From Bradyrhizobium betae (lineage in GTDB: Bacteria; Pseudomonadota; Alphaproteobacteria; Rhizobiales; Xanthobacteraceae), in NCBI RefSeq assembly GCF_004123905.1, contig NZ_MZXW01000011.1, forward strand, positions 1 through 64,000: 64,000 nucleotides of DNA, given 5' to 3'. Of this stretch, positions 47,504 to 56,895 are shown in pieces (the first letter of the stretch is position 1; every line of letters starts with the position of its first letter). Made by a program: the position numbers and the translations under genes. The notes below the pieces were generated by a model. The model worked only from the letters and a program-made list of their open reading frames with translations, did no database searches and was not told where the DNA came from.

Positions 47504-48451
47504 TTAACCAATCGGCCGATGCCGGCGAAACCAGGCCCAGGTCTCGCGCGTCGTTCGGATGTAGCCGCGGCCGCGGTAGACGATCTCGCCGTCGACGATT
47601 TCGTTCAGCTTCGGCAGCGCGTGAAACGGGATCGAAGGATAGGCGTGATGCTCGACATGATAGGGCATGTTCCACGTGAACCATTTGACGACCGCGCCGG
47701 TGTAAGTGGTGCGGGTGTTCTCGAAAGCGCTGCGGGTGCGATCGCAACCGGTATGCTCGGCATAGAGATAGGGCCGCAGAAAGGATTGCCCGATCATCAA
47801 CGGAACGATCCAGCCCCAGAGCAGCAGCGCCGAGGAGAACCACAGCGAGAGCGCGAGCAACAGCGCATAGAGCGCGGCATAGGTGCGTGCTTCCGTGACG
47901 ATGATGCCGCGCTTGTTCTCGGGGATCCAGGGCACGACGACCTTGCCGGTGACGGCATGGCGGAGCATGAACCGAAGGCGGCCCGCGACCTGGAGCAGGC
48001 CGCTATAGGCGAGCGCGAGCTGCGCATCTGATTTGGGCCTCACGCCGACGACCAGCTCCGGATCCTTTTCCGGATCCTGGGTGTAGCGATGATGATCCCA
48101 GTGGAACAGGCAGTAATATTCGTAGGGCGATCCGATGATGAAGCCCGAGAGATAGCCGACCGCGAGGTTGAGGCCGCGGCTCCGGAACGCGGTCTTGTGC
48201 GCCGTCTCGTGCAGCGCCATGAACAGGAAGGCGACGAAATAGCCCTGTACGGCCATCAGTGGCAGAGCCCAGAGGACGCCGTAGGTCGCAGTCACTTTCC
48301 AGATCAGCGCGCCGACCAGCACGACCAGGCCGTAATGGCAGAGGCTGCGCGCGGCGCCCTGGACATTGGAACGGACCGACAGCTCGCGCAGCATGGCCGG
48401 TGTCAGCGGCTTCAGGCGATGACCGGGCTCTGAAACGATTGCGTCAGTCAT
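47504..48451 (-). CDS. fatty acid desaturase family protein
   Basis: A 315-residue membrane di-iron oxygenase. Three His boxes are present: HETAH (residues 81-85), HWDHH (117-121) and HVEHH (265-269), with the expected spacing and four hydrophobic segments. It may desaturate or hydroxylate a lipid or carotenoid-like substrate; the sequence does not say which. It starts 15 bases after the MetX-like hydrolase gene and is probably co-transcribed with it. Confidence 0.9.
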   Translation of the reverse strand: MTDAIVSEPGHRLKPLTPAMLRELSVRSNVQGAARSLCHYGLVVLVGALIWKVTATYGVLWALPLMAVQGYFVAFLFMALHETAHKTAFRSRGLNLAVGYLSGFIIGSPYEYYCLFHWDHHRYTQDPEKDPELVVGVRPKSDAQLALAYSGLLQVAGRLRFMLRHAVTGKVVVPWIPENKRGIIVTEARTYAALYALLLALSLWFSSALLLWGWIVPLMIGQSFLRPYLYAEHTGCDRTRSAFENTRTTYTGAVVKWFTWNMPYHVEHHAYPSIPFHALPKLNEIVDGEIVYRGRGYIRTTRETWAWFRRHRPIG

Positions 48452-48466
48452 GATTGGATGCCTGCC

Positions 48467-49483
48467 TTACCTGTTGAGGAGTTCTGCGATCTCGGCCTTG
48501 AGGAAGGCCTGATCGCGCGGATTGTTGACGGGGTTGCCGGCGCGATGGCCGTGCAGCGACGGGATCGGATGCAGCACAGCGGATTTGGCGTTGACCAGCT
48601 TGCCGAGTTCGTCCTCGTTGTCGCGGACATCGAAATAGCGATCGGTTTCGCCCGGCGTCAGCAGCATGTGCGCTCTGATCGCGGCGAGCGCGCGATCGAG
48701 ATCGCCGCCGAATGTCGCGCAACGGCTGATATCGCCGTTCTGCCAAATACCAACCTGCGCCAGCAGATCGTTGGCATCGCGGCGGGCAAACGCGGCATCC
48801 CAGGCGCGGACGAGATAGTCCTCCAGCGAGGCAAAACCCGCCTCACGCCAGAGCTCGTCGCGATAGAAACCGTGCGACATCGCCCAGCCGGCATAGATGC
48901 GCCCCATCGCGCGATAGCCGGCGACAGGCTTCTCGACGAAGCGGCCGTCGCGGAAGGCGGGGTCACCTGTGAGCGCGGCCTTCACGCTTTCGAGGAAAAC
49001 ATAATTATAAGGCGCGCAGCGCGCACTGCCACAGACCACCGCGGCCCGCTCGACCATATCTGGACGCAGCGCCGCCCAGTGATAGGCCTGCATGCCGCCC
49101 ATCGACCAGCCATAGACCAGCGCGAGTTTTGTGATGCCGAAGCGCTCGGTGAGCAACCGGTGCTGAACGGCAATAGCGTCGTGATAAGTGACCTCTGGGA
49201 ACGGCGCGGCGGTATTCGACGGCGAGGACGACAGGCCGTTGCCGAACAGGTTCGGGATGATGATGAAGTATCGCGTGGGGTCGAGCACGCCCTCGGGCCC
49301 GATCAGCCACTCCGTGTCGAAATGCTGCGCGCTGAACGAGGTCGGGTAGAGGATGACGTTGTCCTTGGCGGGGCTCAACGTGCCATAGGTCTGGTAAGCG
49401 AGCTTCAACGCGGGGAAGAGGGCACCGGATTGAAGCGTGACGTCGCCGGCCTCAAAGATCTCGTAGTCGCGCTGCGCCGTCAT
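48467..49483 (-). CDS. alpha/beta hydrolase, homoserine O-acetyltransferase (MetX)-like
   Basis: A 338-residue alpha/beta hydrolase. The nucleophile elbow GWSMGGMQ puts Ser at residue 127; the Asp (GETDRYF) and His (SLHGHRAG) of the triad lie near the C-terminus. FIIIPNLFGNGLSSSPSN and FPEVTYHDAIAVQHRLL resemble MetX. It lacks the longer lid of true MetX (about 370-380 residues), so another acyl transfer or hydrolysis is likely. It appears to lead the operon with the desaturase. A strong palindrome lies 100 bases upstream. Confidence 0.87.
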   Translation of the reverse strand: MTAQRDYEIFEAGDVTLQSGALFPALKLAYQTYGTLSPAKDNVILYPTSFSAQHFDTEWLIGPEGVLDPTRYFIIIPNLFGNGLSSSPSNTAAPFPEVTYHDAIAVQHRLLTERFGITKLALVYGWSMGGMQAYHWAALRPDMVERAAVVCGSARCAPYNYVFLESVKAALTGDPAFRDGRFVEKPVAGYRAMGRIYAGWAMSHGFYRDELWREAGFASLEDYLVRAWDAAFARRDANDLLAQVGIWQNGDISRCATFGGDLDRALAAIRAHMLLTPGETDRYFDVRDNEDELGKLVNAKSAVLHPIPSLHGHRAGNPVNNPRDQAFLKAEIAELLNR

Positions 49484-49582
49484 GGACCCAGTTCCCGCTC
49501 ACGCGGCCGCAGAGCGCGCCCGCCGAAACGACGATGCATTGATCGTGCCGAACCGGCAAACGCATCGTTGCGTCGCGCTTAA

Positions 49583-49605
49583 TAACTGTACTTATAGTAC
49601 AGTTA
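49583..49605. promoter_or_regulatory. perfect palindromic operator-like site
   Basis: TAACTGTACT (49583-49592) and AGTACAGTTA (49596-49605) are perfect reverse complements around TAT. The site lies between the hydrolase gene and the end of the metallo-hydrolase gene, about 100 bases upstream of the hydrolase start. The size and symmetry suit a TetR- or MarR-type repressor, but no such gene is adjacent. Confidence 0.65.
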
Positions 49606-49640
49606 TATAACCAGGGCAACGGGATTCTGTCCGTGGCCGC

Positions 49641-50444
49641 TCAGGCGATCGCCGCGATGTATCGCGCCACCGACGCCGCGAACGCGGCCTTGGCGCCCGA
49701 GGCGACGTTGCGGCCCCACCAGGCGCCGTAGATGCGATCGAAGGCGAGCGGCTCGACGGCGGCTGCGATCCGCCGCACCGCGGCGGCATTGAGCGGCATG
49801 TAGTTCGGATAGGAGTACATGAAGCTGACGAAGCGGCGATCCATTGTCACCTGCGCGATGTCGCCGGTCAGCAGCGCGCCCTTCCCGTCCGCACCACGCG
49901 CATGATGCAGCATGGTGGCGCCCGCGAAATGACCGCCGGTGCGCAACAACGTGACATCGTCCGAGATGCGGTGGTGATCGCCGGCCCAGTGCACGACCGA
50001 AGAGTGCTGCCGCGTCACCCATTGGCGATCATCTTCATGCAGATAGACCGGCACGCCGCCGAACGCCTCGCTCCAGTCGGCGAGCGCGCCATAGTAATGC
50101 GGATGTGAGATCGCGATCGCCTTCAGCCCGCCGAGCGAGCGCACATGCGCAATCGCCGCCGGCGTCGCCAGCGGCACGCAGTCCCACATCACGCAGCCCT
50201 CCACCAGAGGGACCAGCAGCGCGCGCTGGCCGATGGCAAAGCTCGGCTCGAGCGCGAGACCGGTCAGGCCGAGATCATCACGCAAGACCAGGCGATGACG
50301 TTCCGCCAACGCTTCGCCCGTGAAGAACGCCTGTCCTTTCCAGTTCACATATTGCCGCTCGTCCTCGCAGATCGGGCACGTGGCGGGCGGCCTTTTGCTG
50401 TCCGGAAATTGCGCGCCGCAGGTTTCGCAGGTCCAGAGAGGCAT
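49641..50444 (-). CDS. metallo-beta-lactamase-fold protein with N-terminal zinc ribbon
   Basis: A 267-residue protein. Cys6/Cys9 (CETC) and Cys23/Cys26 (CPIC) form a rubredoxin-like zinc ribbon. The rest is an MBL-like fold: the metal loop reads HPHYYG at 114-119, where typical enzymes have HxHxDH, so two His remain but Asp and the third His do not. GGHFAG (His172) and TGDIA (Asp195) are kept. It may bind one metal or none; the reaction is unknown. ATG 50444 was chosen because upstream in-frame sequence lacks protein character. Confidence 0.85.
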   Translation of the reverse strand: MPLWTCETCGAQFPDSKRPPATCPICEDERQYVNWKGQAFFTGEALAERHRLVLRDDLGLTGLALEPSFAIGQRALLVPLVEGCVMWDCVPLATPAAIAHVRSLGGLKAIAISHPHYYGALADWSEAFGGVPVYLHEDDRQWVTRQHSSVVHWAGDHHRISDDVTLLRTGGHFAGATMLHHARGADGKGALLTGDIAQVTMDRRFVSFMYSYPNYMPLNAAAVRRIAAAVEPLAFDRIYGAWWGRNVASGAKAAFAASVARYIAAIA

Positions 50445-50640
50445 GATCGTGATCCTGAAAGGAGAGCGGGATACCATGGCGTAATTCGGATCCCGCCAAT
50501 CGCAAGGACAGAGGAACCAACGCGATCGGTGCATGTTACTTTCCGGTCCGCCCCGGCGCCAGTTGGCCGGCCATGTCAGCCTGTCTTGTCAGCCCTGCTT
50601 GCACGAGACCACCTTCAGCCGGTAGTCGTTCAGCGTCCCG

Positions 50641-51840
50641 ATGACATCGCGCCCCTCCCCGTCTCGAATCTGGCCGCTGTTTGCACTCAATTTCTTCATG
50701 GCCGACATGCAGTCGGGCATCGGACCGTTCGTCGGCGTGTTCCTCCAGGAACGAGGCTGGGCGAGCGGATTGATCGGCACGGCCATGACGATCGGCAATG
50801 TCGCGGGCATGCTGGTGACGACGCCGATCGGCGGCTTCATCGATTCCAGCCGCAACAAGCGCCTGTGGGTCGTCATCCCCGGCATCTGCGTGGTGCTGGC
50901 CTCTGCGATCATCCTGATCTCGCAGAATTTCTGGGCGGTGACGGCCTCGCAGGTCGCGCAATCGCTGGCGAGCGCTGCGATCGTGCCGGCGGTCACCGGC
51001 ATCACCCTCGGCATCGCCAAGCAGAAAGGGTTCAATGCCCTGAACGGGCGCAACCAGGCCTTCAACCACGCCGGCAACATGGTCGGCGCGGCACTGTCGG
51101 GCTATCTCGGCTACAAATACGGCTATGTCTCGGTGTTCGTGCTGGCGGCCGTGTTCGGTGCCATCGCCATCGCCTGCGTGCTGATGATCCCGGCCAACGC
51201 CATCGACGATCGCCAGGCTCGCGGCAGCAAGGAAGACGAGAGCAAGAACCCGCCGGATGCGATGTCCGTGCTCCTCAAGCACAAGCCGCTCCTGGTCCTG
51301 GCGCTTGCGCTTGCCATCTTCCATCTCGGCAATGCGGCGATCGTCCCGCTCTACAGCCTCGCGGCGGTGGCCGAGGGCCAGGCCAACGGTCCGAGCTTCG
51401 TTGCGACCACCGTCGTTATTGCGCAAGGCGTGATGGTCGTGACGTCCCTGGTCGCCATGCAGGTCGCGGGAAAGCGCAACTACTGGCCGGTGATCCTGGT
51501 GTCCTTCATGTTTCTGCCAATCCGGGGCGTGCTTGCATTCTTCGTAACGGGATGGTGGGGCGTGGTCCCGATGCAGGTGCTCGACGGCATCGGCACCGGA
51601 CTTCAGACCGTCGCCGTGCCCGGCATGGTCGCCCGCTCGCTCGACGGCACCGGCCGCATCAATCTCGGCCAGGGCGCCGTCATCACCGTGCAGGGCGTCG
51701 GCGCAAGCCTCAGCCCCGCGCTCGGCGGCTGGATCGCGCAGTGGATCGGCTACGGCCCCACCTTCCTGCTGCTCGGCGGCTTCGGCCTTGCGTCGATGGC
51801 GCTATGGCTGGCGTTCGGGACGCACGTGAAGAAGTATTGA
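50641..51840 (+). CDS. MFS transporter
   Basis: A 399-residue major facilitator protein with about 12 hydrophobic segments. The loop-2 motif is GGFIDSSRNKRLW near residue 75, and the second half repeats the fold after a hydrophilic loop (DDRQARGSKEDESKNPPDAMS) near 195. The N-terminal helix ALNFFMADMQSGIGPFVGVFLQERGW resembles uncharacterised bacterial MFS permeases; the substrate is unknown. No partner gene is adjacent on its strand; it is convergent with the acyl-CoA synthetase gene. Confidence 0.9.
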   Translation: MTSRPSPSRIWPLFALNFFMADMQSGIGPFVGVFLQERGWASGLIGTAMTIGNVAGMLVTTPIGGFIDSSRNKRLWVVIPGICVVLASAIILISQNFWAVTASQVAQSLASAAIVPAVTGITLGIAKQKGFNALNGRNQAFNHAGNMVGAALSGYLGYKYGYVSVFVLAAVFGAIAIACVLMIPANAIDDRQARGSKEDESKNPPDAMSVLLKHKPLLVLALALAIFHLGNAAIVPLYSLAAVAEGQANGPSFVATTVVIAQGVMVVTSLVAMQVAGKRNYWPVILVSFMFLPIRGVLAFFVTGWWGVVPMQVLDGIGTGLQTVAVPGMVARSLDGTGRINLGQGAVITVQGVGASLSPALGGWIAQWIGYGPTFLLLGGFGLASMALWLAFGTHVKKY

Positions 51841-51875
51841 AGCGCGATCTCCTCCCTGCAAGTGGGGAGAGAGCA

Positions 51876-53489
51876 TCACGTCCCAAAATTCTTCTGAACC
51901 GCCTTGTCGATTGTATCAGCCCCGACGAAGCGCTGGCGCAGCTCGCGCTTGAGCAGTTTTCCGCTTGGGTTCTTCGGCAGGCTGTCGACGAAGATGACGC
52001 GCTTGGGCACCTTGAAATGCGCCATCTGGCCGGCGCAATGTTTCACCACGGCGTCCTCGTCGAGCGTCTCGCCGCTCTTGACCACGACGATCGCGGTCAC
52101 CGCCTCGATCCAGCGTGGATCGGGCAGGCCGACCACGGCGACCTCCGAAACCGCTGGGATGCGGTAGACCATTTCCTCGACCTCACGGCTCGCGACATTC
52201 TCGCCGCCGGTCTTGATCATGTCCTTGACGCGATCGACCACGGTGATGTGGCCCTCGTCATCGACGGTGGCGAGATCGCCGGAGTGAAACCAGCCGCCGG
52301 TGAACGCGGCCGCGGTCTTGACGGGATCGTTGTAATAGCCGGAGAGCAGATGCGGCGAGCGGTGCACGATCTCGCCGACTTCGCCGACTTTCACATCTTC
52401 CATCGCCGTGTTGACCACGCGCGTCTCGACATTGAGCACGGGCTTGCCGGCCGAGCCCGCCTTGCGCAGTTGGTCCGCAGGACCCAGCACGGTCGCGAGC
52501 GGCGCGATCTCGGTCTGGCCGTAGAAATTCCAGAATTTGACATTCGGCAAACGGCGCTGCAGTTCGAGAAGGACCTCCACCGGCATGATCGAGGCGCCGT
52601 AATAGCCCTTCTGCAGGGTAGACAGGTCGGTCTTGTCGAAATTCGGCGAGCGCAGCATCGCGATCCAGATCGTCGGCGGTGCGAAGAACAACGTGATCTT
52701 GTGCGCCTGGATCAGCGCCAGGATGTTGTCGGCGGTCGGCTTGCCCGTGATGATGCCGGAGGCGCCGAGATACACTTGCGGCCCCAGGAAGACGTCGAGC
52801 TGAGCGCAGTGATAGAGCGGCAGCGCGTGCAAAAACTTATCATCCACGCTCATGCCGCCGTCGATGATACAGCTGACATACTGCCACATCACGGCCTCAT
52901 GGGTCAGCATCGCGCCCTTGGGCAGCGATTCCGTGCCGCTGGTATAGACGATCTGCGCGAGGTCGCGGCTGTCGACGAAGGCCTCCAGGTACGAGCCGTC
53001 GGCATCAAGGAGATCGTCGAAGGTGGTGAGGCCCGTGGGCGCCGTGGCGGGATCCTCGCCCGGCAGCCAGATCATCTTTTCGACTGCGCAATCCCTGGCG
53101 CTCGCCGCACGCGCGGGCTCGACGAAATCCGGCCCGGTCGCGAGCAGCTTTGCGCCGGAGCTCTTGAGGATGAAATTGATCTCGTCCGGATTGAGCATGA
53201 AGTTGATCGGCACCAGCACGGCGCCGATCCGCGCCAGTGCGAAACGCAGTGCTGCAAAAGCATGCGAGTTGCGCGAGAGTACCGCAAAGCGGTCGCCCTT
53301 CTTGACGCCGAGACCGAGCAGGCCGCGGCCGAGCCGGTTGCAGATCGCGTCCATCTCGGCGAAGGTCCAGCTCACCCTGCCGCAGCTCACCGCGAGCTTG
53401 TTTGGCTCACGGCCCGCCGAGCGGCGCAGCAGATCGCCGATCGAATGCTCGCGCGCTTTCGCGATGGTTGCCGCGGTGTCGTTCGACAT
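51876..53489 (-). CDS. AMP-dependent acyl-CoA synthetase
   Basis: A 537-residue class I adenylate-forming enzyme. The phosphate loop IVYTSGTESLPKGAMLTH lies near residue 180, YGQTEIAPLATV near 335, the hinge HSGDLATVDDEGHITVVDRVKDMI near 415, and the C-terminal PKNPSGKLLKRELR has the catalytic Lys. The phosphate loop has Glu in TSGTES where most relatives have Thr-Gly or Thr-Thr. The acid substrate is unknown. ATG 53489 has GGGGAGTGGAA upstream. It is divergent from a HAAT binding-protein gene. Confidence 0.92.
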   Translation of the reverse strand: MSNDTAATIAKAREHSIGDLLRRSAGREPNKLAVSCGRVSWTFAEMDAICNRLGRGLLGLGVKKGDRFAVLSRNSHAFAALRFALARIGAVLVPINFMLNPDEINFILKSSGAKLLATGPDFVEPARAASARDCAVEKMIWLPGEDPATAPTGLTTFDDLLDADGSYLEAFVDSRDLAQIVYTSGTESLPKGAMLTHEAVMWQYVSCIIDGGMSVDDKFLHALPLYHCAQLDVFLGPQVYLGASGIITGKPTADNILALIQAHKITLFFAPPTIWIAMLRSPNFDKTDLSTLQKGYYGASIMPVEVLLELQRRLPNVKFWNFYGQTEIAPLATVLGPADQLRKAGSAGKPVLNVETRVVNTAMEDVKVGEVGEIVHRSPHLLSGYYNDPVKTAAAFTGGWFHSGDLATVDDEGHITVVDRVKDMIKTGGENVASREVEEMVYRIPAVSEVAVVGLPDPRWIEAVTAIVVVKSGETLDEDAVVKHCAGQMAHFKVPKRVIFVDSLPKNPSGKLLKRELRQRFVGADTIDKAVQKNFGT

Positions 53490-53642
53490 TTCCACTCCCC
53501 AGACTTTGCGATTTGCGCAAAGGGTAGTCGGCGCTGCCGGCCGCGTCAAATTGCCTGACCGGCGGCGTCATGACGCAAGAATTGCCGCGTCGCCGGAGCA
53601 AGCTTGGGCCTGTGCACCAATTATAATATCGGGGGAAATGTC

Positions 53643-54848
53643 ATGCATCGGATCGCGCGCGCCGCTTTTGCGGCGGGGCTGCTGTCTGCATCTTTCATCG
53701 ATCCATCGTCTGCCCAGCAGACCCCACTCAAGATCGGTGTGCTCTCCGACTTCTCCTCCGTCTATTCCGACATCGGCGGCCAGGGCAATGTCGAAGCCAC
53801 CAAGATGGCGATCGAGGATTTTGGTGGGCAGATGTTCGGCAAGCCGATCGACATGGTCTCGGCCGACGTGCTCAACAAGCCCGACGTCGCCTCCACCATC
53901 GCCCGCAAATGGTGGGAGACCGAAGGCGTCGACATGATCATCGACCTGCCGACCTCGGCCACCGCGCTCGCGGTGATGGAGTTGTCGAAGCAGTACGAGA
54001 AGATCATGATCGTGACGGACGCGGCGAGCTCCGACATCACCGGGAAGTCCTGCTCGCCCTATACCGCGCACTGGACCTACGACACCTATGCCAACGCCCA
54101 CACGGTGGGCAGCGCCATCGTCAAGAACGGCGGCGACAGCTGGTTTTTCCTTACCGCGGATTATGTGTTCGGCCATTCGATCGAGCGCGACACCGGCGAC
54201 GTCGTGAGGGCCGCGGGCGGCAAGGTGCTCGGCAGCGTCAAGCATCCGCTCAATACGGCCGACTTCTCGTCCTTCCTGCTGCAGGCCCAGGCCTCCAAGG
54301 CCAGGATCATCGGGCTTGCCAATGGCGGCGGCGACACCATCAACGCCATCAAGCAGGCCGGCGAATTCGGCATCGTCGCCAGCGGCCAAAATCTCGCGGC
54401 CATTGTGATGTTCATCTCCGACGTGCATAGCCTGGGGCTGAAGCTCGCGCAGGGGCTGATCATCACCGAGGCCTATTACTGGGATCTCAACGACAAGACC
54501 CGCGCCTTCGGCAAGCGTTTTCAGGAGCGCGTCAAGCGGATGCCGACGATGAACCAGGCCGCGACCTACAGCGCGACGTTGCACTACCTCAAGGCCGTGC
54601 AGGCCGCGGCTACCCGGGACACCAAGACGGTGATGGCGAAGATGCGCGAGCTGCCGGTGAAGGATGCCTTCACCGACAGCGGCATCCTGCGCGAGGACGG
54701 CCGCATGGTGCACAGCATGTTCCTGTTCCAGGTGAAGAAGCCCGAGGAGTCGAAGGGCCTGTGGGACTATTACAAGCTGCTGGCCGAGGTCCCCGCCGAC
54801 CAGGCGTTCCGGCCGCTGAAGGACGGTGGCTGCCCGCTGGTGAAGTGA
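53643..54848 (+). CDS. HAAT-family ABC transporter substrate-binding protein
   Basis: A 401-residue periplasmic binding protein. The signal peptide ends near PSSAQ; the mature part starts TPLKIGVLSDFSSVYSDIGG and contains DVASTIARKWWETEGVDMIIDLPTSATALAV and WFFLTADYVFGHSIERD. It belongs to a branch common beside acyl-CoA synthetase genes in Bradyrhizobium. No ABC membrane or ATPase genes are adjacent. GGGGGAA precedes the ATG, and TATAAT lies at 53622-53627. It is divergent from the synthetase, suggesting uptake and activation of the same acid. Confidence 0.9.
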   Translation: MHRIARAAFAAGLLSASFIDPSSAQQTPLKIGVLSDFSSVYSDIGGQGNVEATKMAIEDFGGQMFGKPIDMVSADVLNKPDVASTIARKWWETEGVDMIIDLPTSATALAVMELSKQYEKIMIVTDAASSDITGKSCSPYTAHWTYDTYANAHTVGSAIVKNGGDSWFFLTADYVFGHSIERDTGDVVRAAGGKVLGSVKHPLNTADFSSFLLQAQASKARIIGLANGGGDTINAIKQAGEFGIVASGQNLAAIVMFISDVHSLGLKLAQGLIITEAYYWDLNDKTRAFGKRFQERVKRMPTMNQAATYSATLHYLKAVQAAATRDTKTVMAKMRELPVKDAFTDSGILREDGRMVHSMFLFQVKKPEESKGLWDYYKLLAEVPADQAFRPLKDGGCPLVK

Positions 54849-54866
54849 GGCGTCTTCGCGCCTCTC

Positions 54867-55355
54867 TCAGAGCTTGTGTCCCTTCTGGCGCAGCGCCTCG
54901 GTGAGGCGCTGCTTCAGTTCGTCGGCGGCCTTCTGGCTGACGTCCTGGCTGATCTGCGCAGCTGCCTGCGCCAGCGCATCGGACTTCTGCAGGAATTTCT
55001 GGCCCGCAGGCTGAGAATAGAAAGCCTCGATCTGGCGCAGCTCATCGACGCCAAAGCTTGCGGCGTAGAGGGCTGCGATCTGGTCAGTCATCGAGGCGAG
55101 GTATGGAGTGTAGATATCCGAGCCGGGCGCCGTCAGCGCGTCGTAGTCGCGCTCGATCTCCGGCCTGTCCTGCGCCACCACCGGCCGGAGCTTGAGCAGG
55201 AGCTGCGGCAGCAATGCACGGTACTGATCCGCGATCTTCAGGGTGACCACGAGCTTGCGTGCAGCGGCCATCGCCTCAGGCGATGGCGCCTGCGCGGAGA
55301 CATTACAAACGAGGAGCAGCAGGGCGGCGGCGATCATTAGCAAACGTCTGGACAT
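54867..55355 (-). CDS. DUF2059 domain-containing secreted protein
   Basis: A 162-residue protein. A signal peptide (MSRRLLMIAAALLLLVCNVSA) is followed by a helical DUF2059-type domain, with PYLASMTDQIAALYAASFGVDELRQIEAFYSQPAGQKFLQKS as the recognisable core. It is expected in the periplasm; the function is unknown. It is convergent with the binding-protein gene, 18 bases away, and downstream of the OpgC-like gene on the same strand (45-base gap). Confidence 0.87.
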   Translation of the reverse strand: MSRRLLMIAAALLLLVCNVSAQAPSPEAMAAARKLVVTLKIADQYRALLPQLLLKLRPVVAQDRPEIERDYDALTAPGSDIYTPYLASMTDQIAALYAASFGVDELRQIEAFYSQPAGQKFLQKSDALAQAAAQISQDVSQKAADELKQRLTEALRQKGHKL

Positions 55356-55400
55356 GAACCACTCCGTCGGAAGTCTCCACGAGAATGCTGGCTGGCGCGC

Positions 55401-56606
55401 TCAAGGTCTCGCGGGCGCCTCTGCCGGCGCGCGGTCCAATGCCGTGTCGGCCTCCTCGACCTCCGTCACCTTCACGAACAGGTTCGGCACGCGTTCGGCG
55501 CGGTCGAGCAGCCAGGCAGCGCCGATCATGATGACGATGCCGACGGCGGAGACGGCGAGCTGCTCCCAGACGCCCTTGGTGTACTGGGTCAGGATCCAGT
55601 GCGCCGAGAACGACAGGAACACGCCCAAGCAGAAGATCGGCAGCGAATGCTGGCCACACAGGATTACGGGCCGCAGCCAGGTCACATGCCGCGCCCGCCA
55701 TTTGCGCGAGACGAAATAGGTCACCCAGATCGCCAGCGCCAGGAAGTGCGTGAAGCGCAGCATGTCGAGATCGGTCTTGTCGATCGGATAGATCGCCTTG
55801 ATCATCCATTTCGGAATCAGGGCTTCGAGCGCCGGGAGGTGCCAGGTCATCACGATCAGCAGCGCGAAGACGAGCCATGCGGCCGCGAGCGCCATCGCCG
55901 CTCTCGACCACACCCATGTCGCGACCTTCTCGATCTGGCCGATGCCGCACCAGGCCGCGAACACGAACATCAGCTGCCAGCAGAACGGGTTGAAATACCA
56001 GGTCGTGCCGGGCGGATAGGAGGCGACGTTCCAGTCGAACCAGCGCGACAGCACATAGAGCACCGCGGAGGCCACGAGCGTCAGGTTCGGCCGGCGCACC
56101 AGGCACCACACGATGAAGGGCGAGGCGAACACCAGCGTGATGTAGAGCGGCAGCACGTCGAGATTGACCGGCTTGTATTTCAGCAGGATCGCCTGCCCGA
56201 TCAGCTCGTCCGGATGCGACAGGAAATTGAACACGTTGAACTCGTGCTCGTACATCGGATTGTCGAAGCGGCGCGCGGTGCGGGCGATCTGCGCCGTGAA
56301 CAGCAGGAACAGCATGATGTGGGCGACATACATCTCGAGCGCGCGCCGCCACAGCCGTTTCAGCGCGGCGAGAAACCAGCCGCCGGCGACGATCGGCCCG
56401 TAGATCCAGCCGACCAGATAGCCGGAGATGAAGACGAAGAACTCGGCGGCGTCGCTGAAGCCGTAATTGCGCAAGGTCAGCCACGCCACGACGTCGTGCG
56501 GGATGTGATCGAGGAAGATCATCCACAACCCGATGCCGCGGAAGAGATCGAGCCGCAAATCGCGCTCGACCGGCGCAAGCAGAGCTGACTGGTCCCGTGT
56601 GATCAT
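55401..56606 (-). CDS. opgC: OpgC family membrane acyltransferase
   Basis: A 401-residue inner-membrane protein with about ten hydrophobic segments. RDLRLDLFRGIGLWMIFLDHIPHDVVAWLTLRNYGFSDAAEFFVFISGYLVG at residues 14-66 is the OpgC signature region. OpgC adds succinyl groups to osmoregulated periplasmic glucans, and this family is related to acyltransferase 3 enzymes. ATG 56606 was chosen; the upstream frame lacks coding character. It lacks linked glucan synthesis genes here, so the role is by family. Confidence 0.82.
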   Translation of the reverse strand: MITRDQSALLAPVERDLRLDLFRGIGLWMIFLDHIPHDVVAWLTLRNYGFSDAAEFFVFISGYLVGWIYGPIVAGGWFLAALKRLWRRALEMYVAHIMLFLLFTAQIARTARRFDNPMYEHEFNVFNFLSHPDELIGQAILLKYKPVNLDVLPLYITLVFASPFIVWCLVRRPNLTLVASAVLYVLSRWFDWNVASYPPGTTWYFNPFCWQLMFVFAAWCGIGQIEKVATWVWSRAAMALAAAWLVFALLIVMTWHLPALEALIPKWMIKAIYPIDKTDLDMLRFTHFLALAIWVTYFVSRKWRARHVTWLRPVILCGQHSLPIFCLGVFLSFSAHWILTQYTKGVWEQLAVSAVGIVIMIGAAWLLDRAERVPNLFVKVTEVEEADTALDRAPAEAPARP

Positions 56607-56895
56607 GGCCCCGCCTCTTATCGTGGGCGTCGCGCCATCGCGGCGCCGGCAAAATGGGATGCTAAAAAATGTAAAACAAAAGTCACCTGGCCCTGCGGCT
56701 AGTGGCAACGGTAGCCGACCGCAGCGGCCGTGCAAGGGCTGTTTCTGCGACCGGCACGCGGCAGCGCCCCATCAAAAAAGGTCGAAAACAACCCCATGCA
56801 CAGTAGAGGTGGCCTCGTAAGTCATTGCTTTGCTTAGGAAACCTGGATGACCCGTCGGGCAAAAAATCGGCCTGACGGCACACCATGAAGGACAG

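Noticed and set aside
50145-53558. Plus-strand open frame of 1137 codons
   Set aside because: It runs in a shifted frame through the MFS gene and antisense to the metallo-hydrolase and acyl-CoA synthetase genes. The translation is Arg/His/Ala-rich without domains. It is a GC-bias shadow.
54847-54864. Terminator between the 53643 and 54867 genes
   Set aside because: GAGGCG/CGCCTC pairing is only six bases with no T tract, too weak to call.
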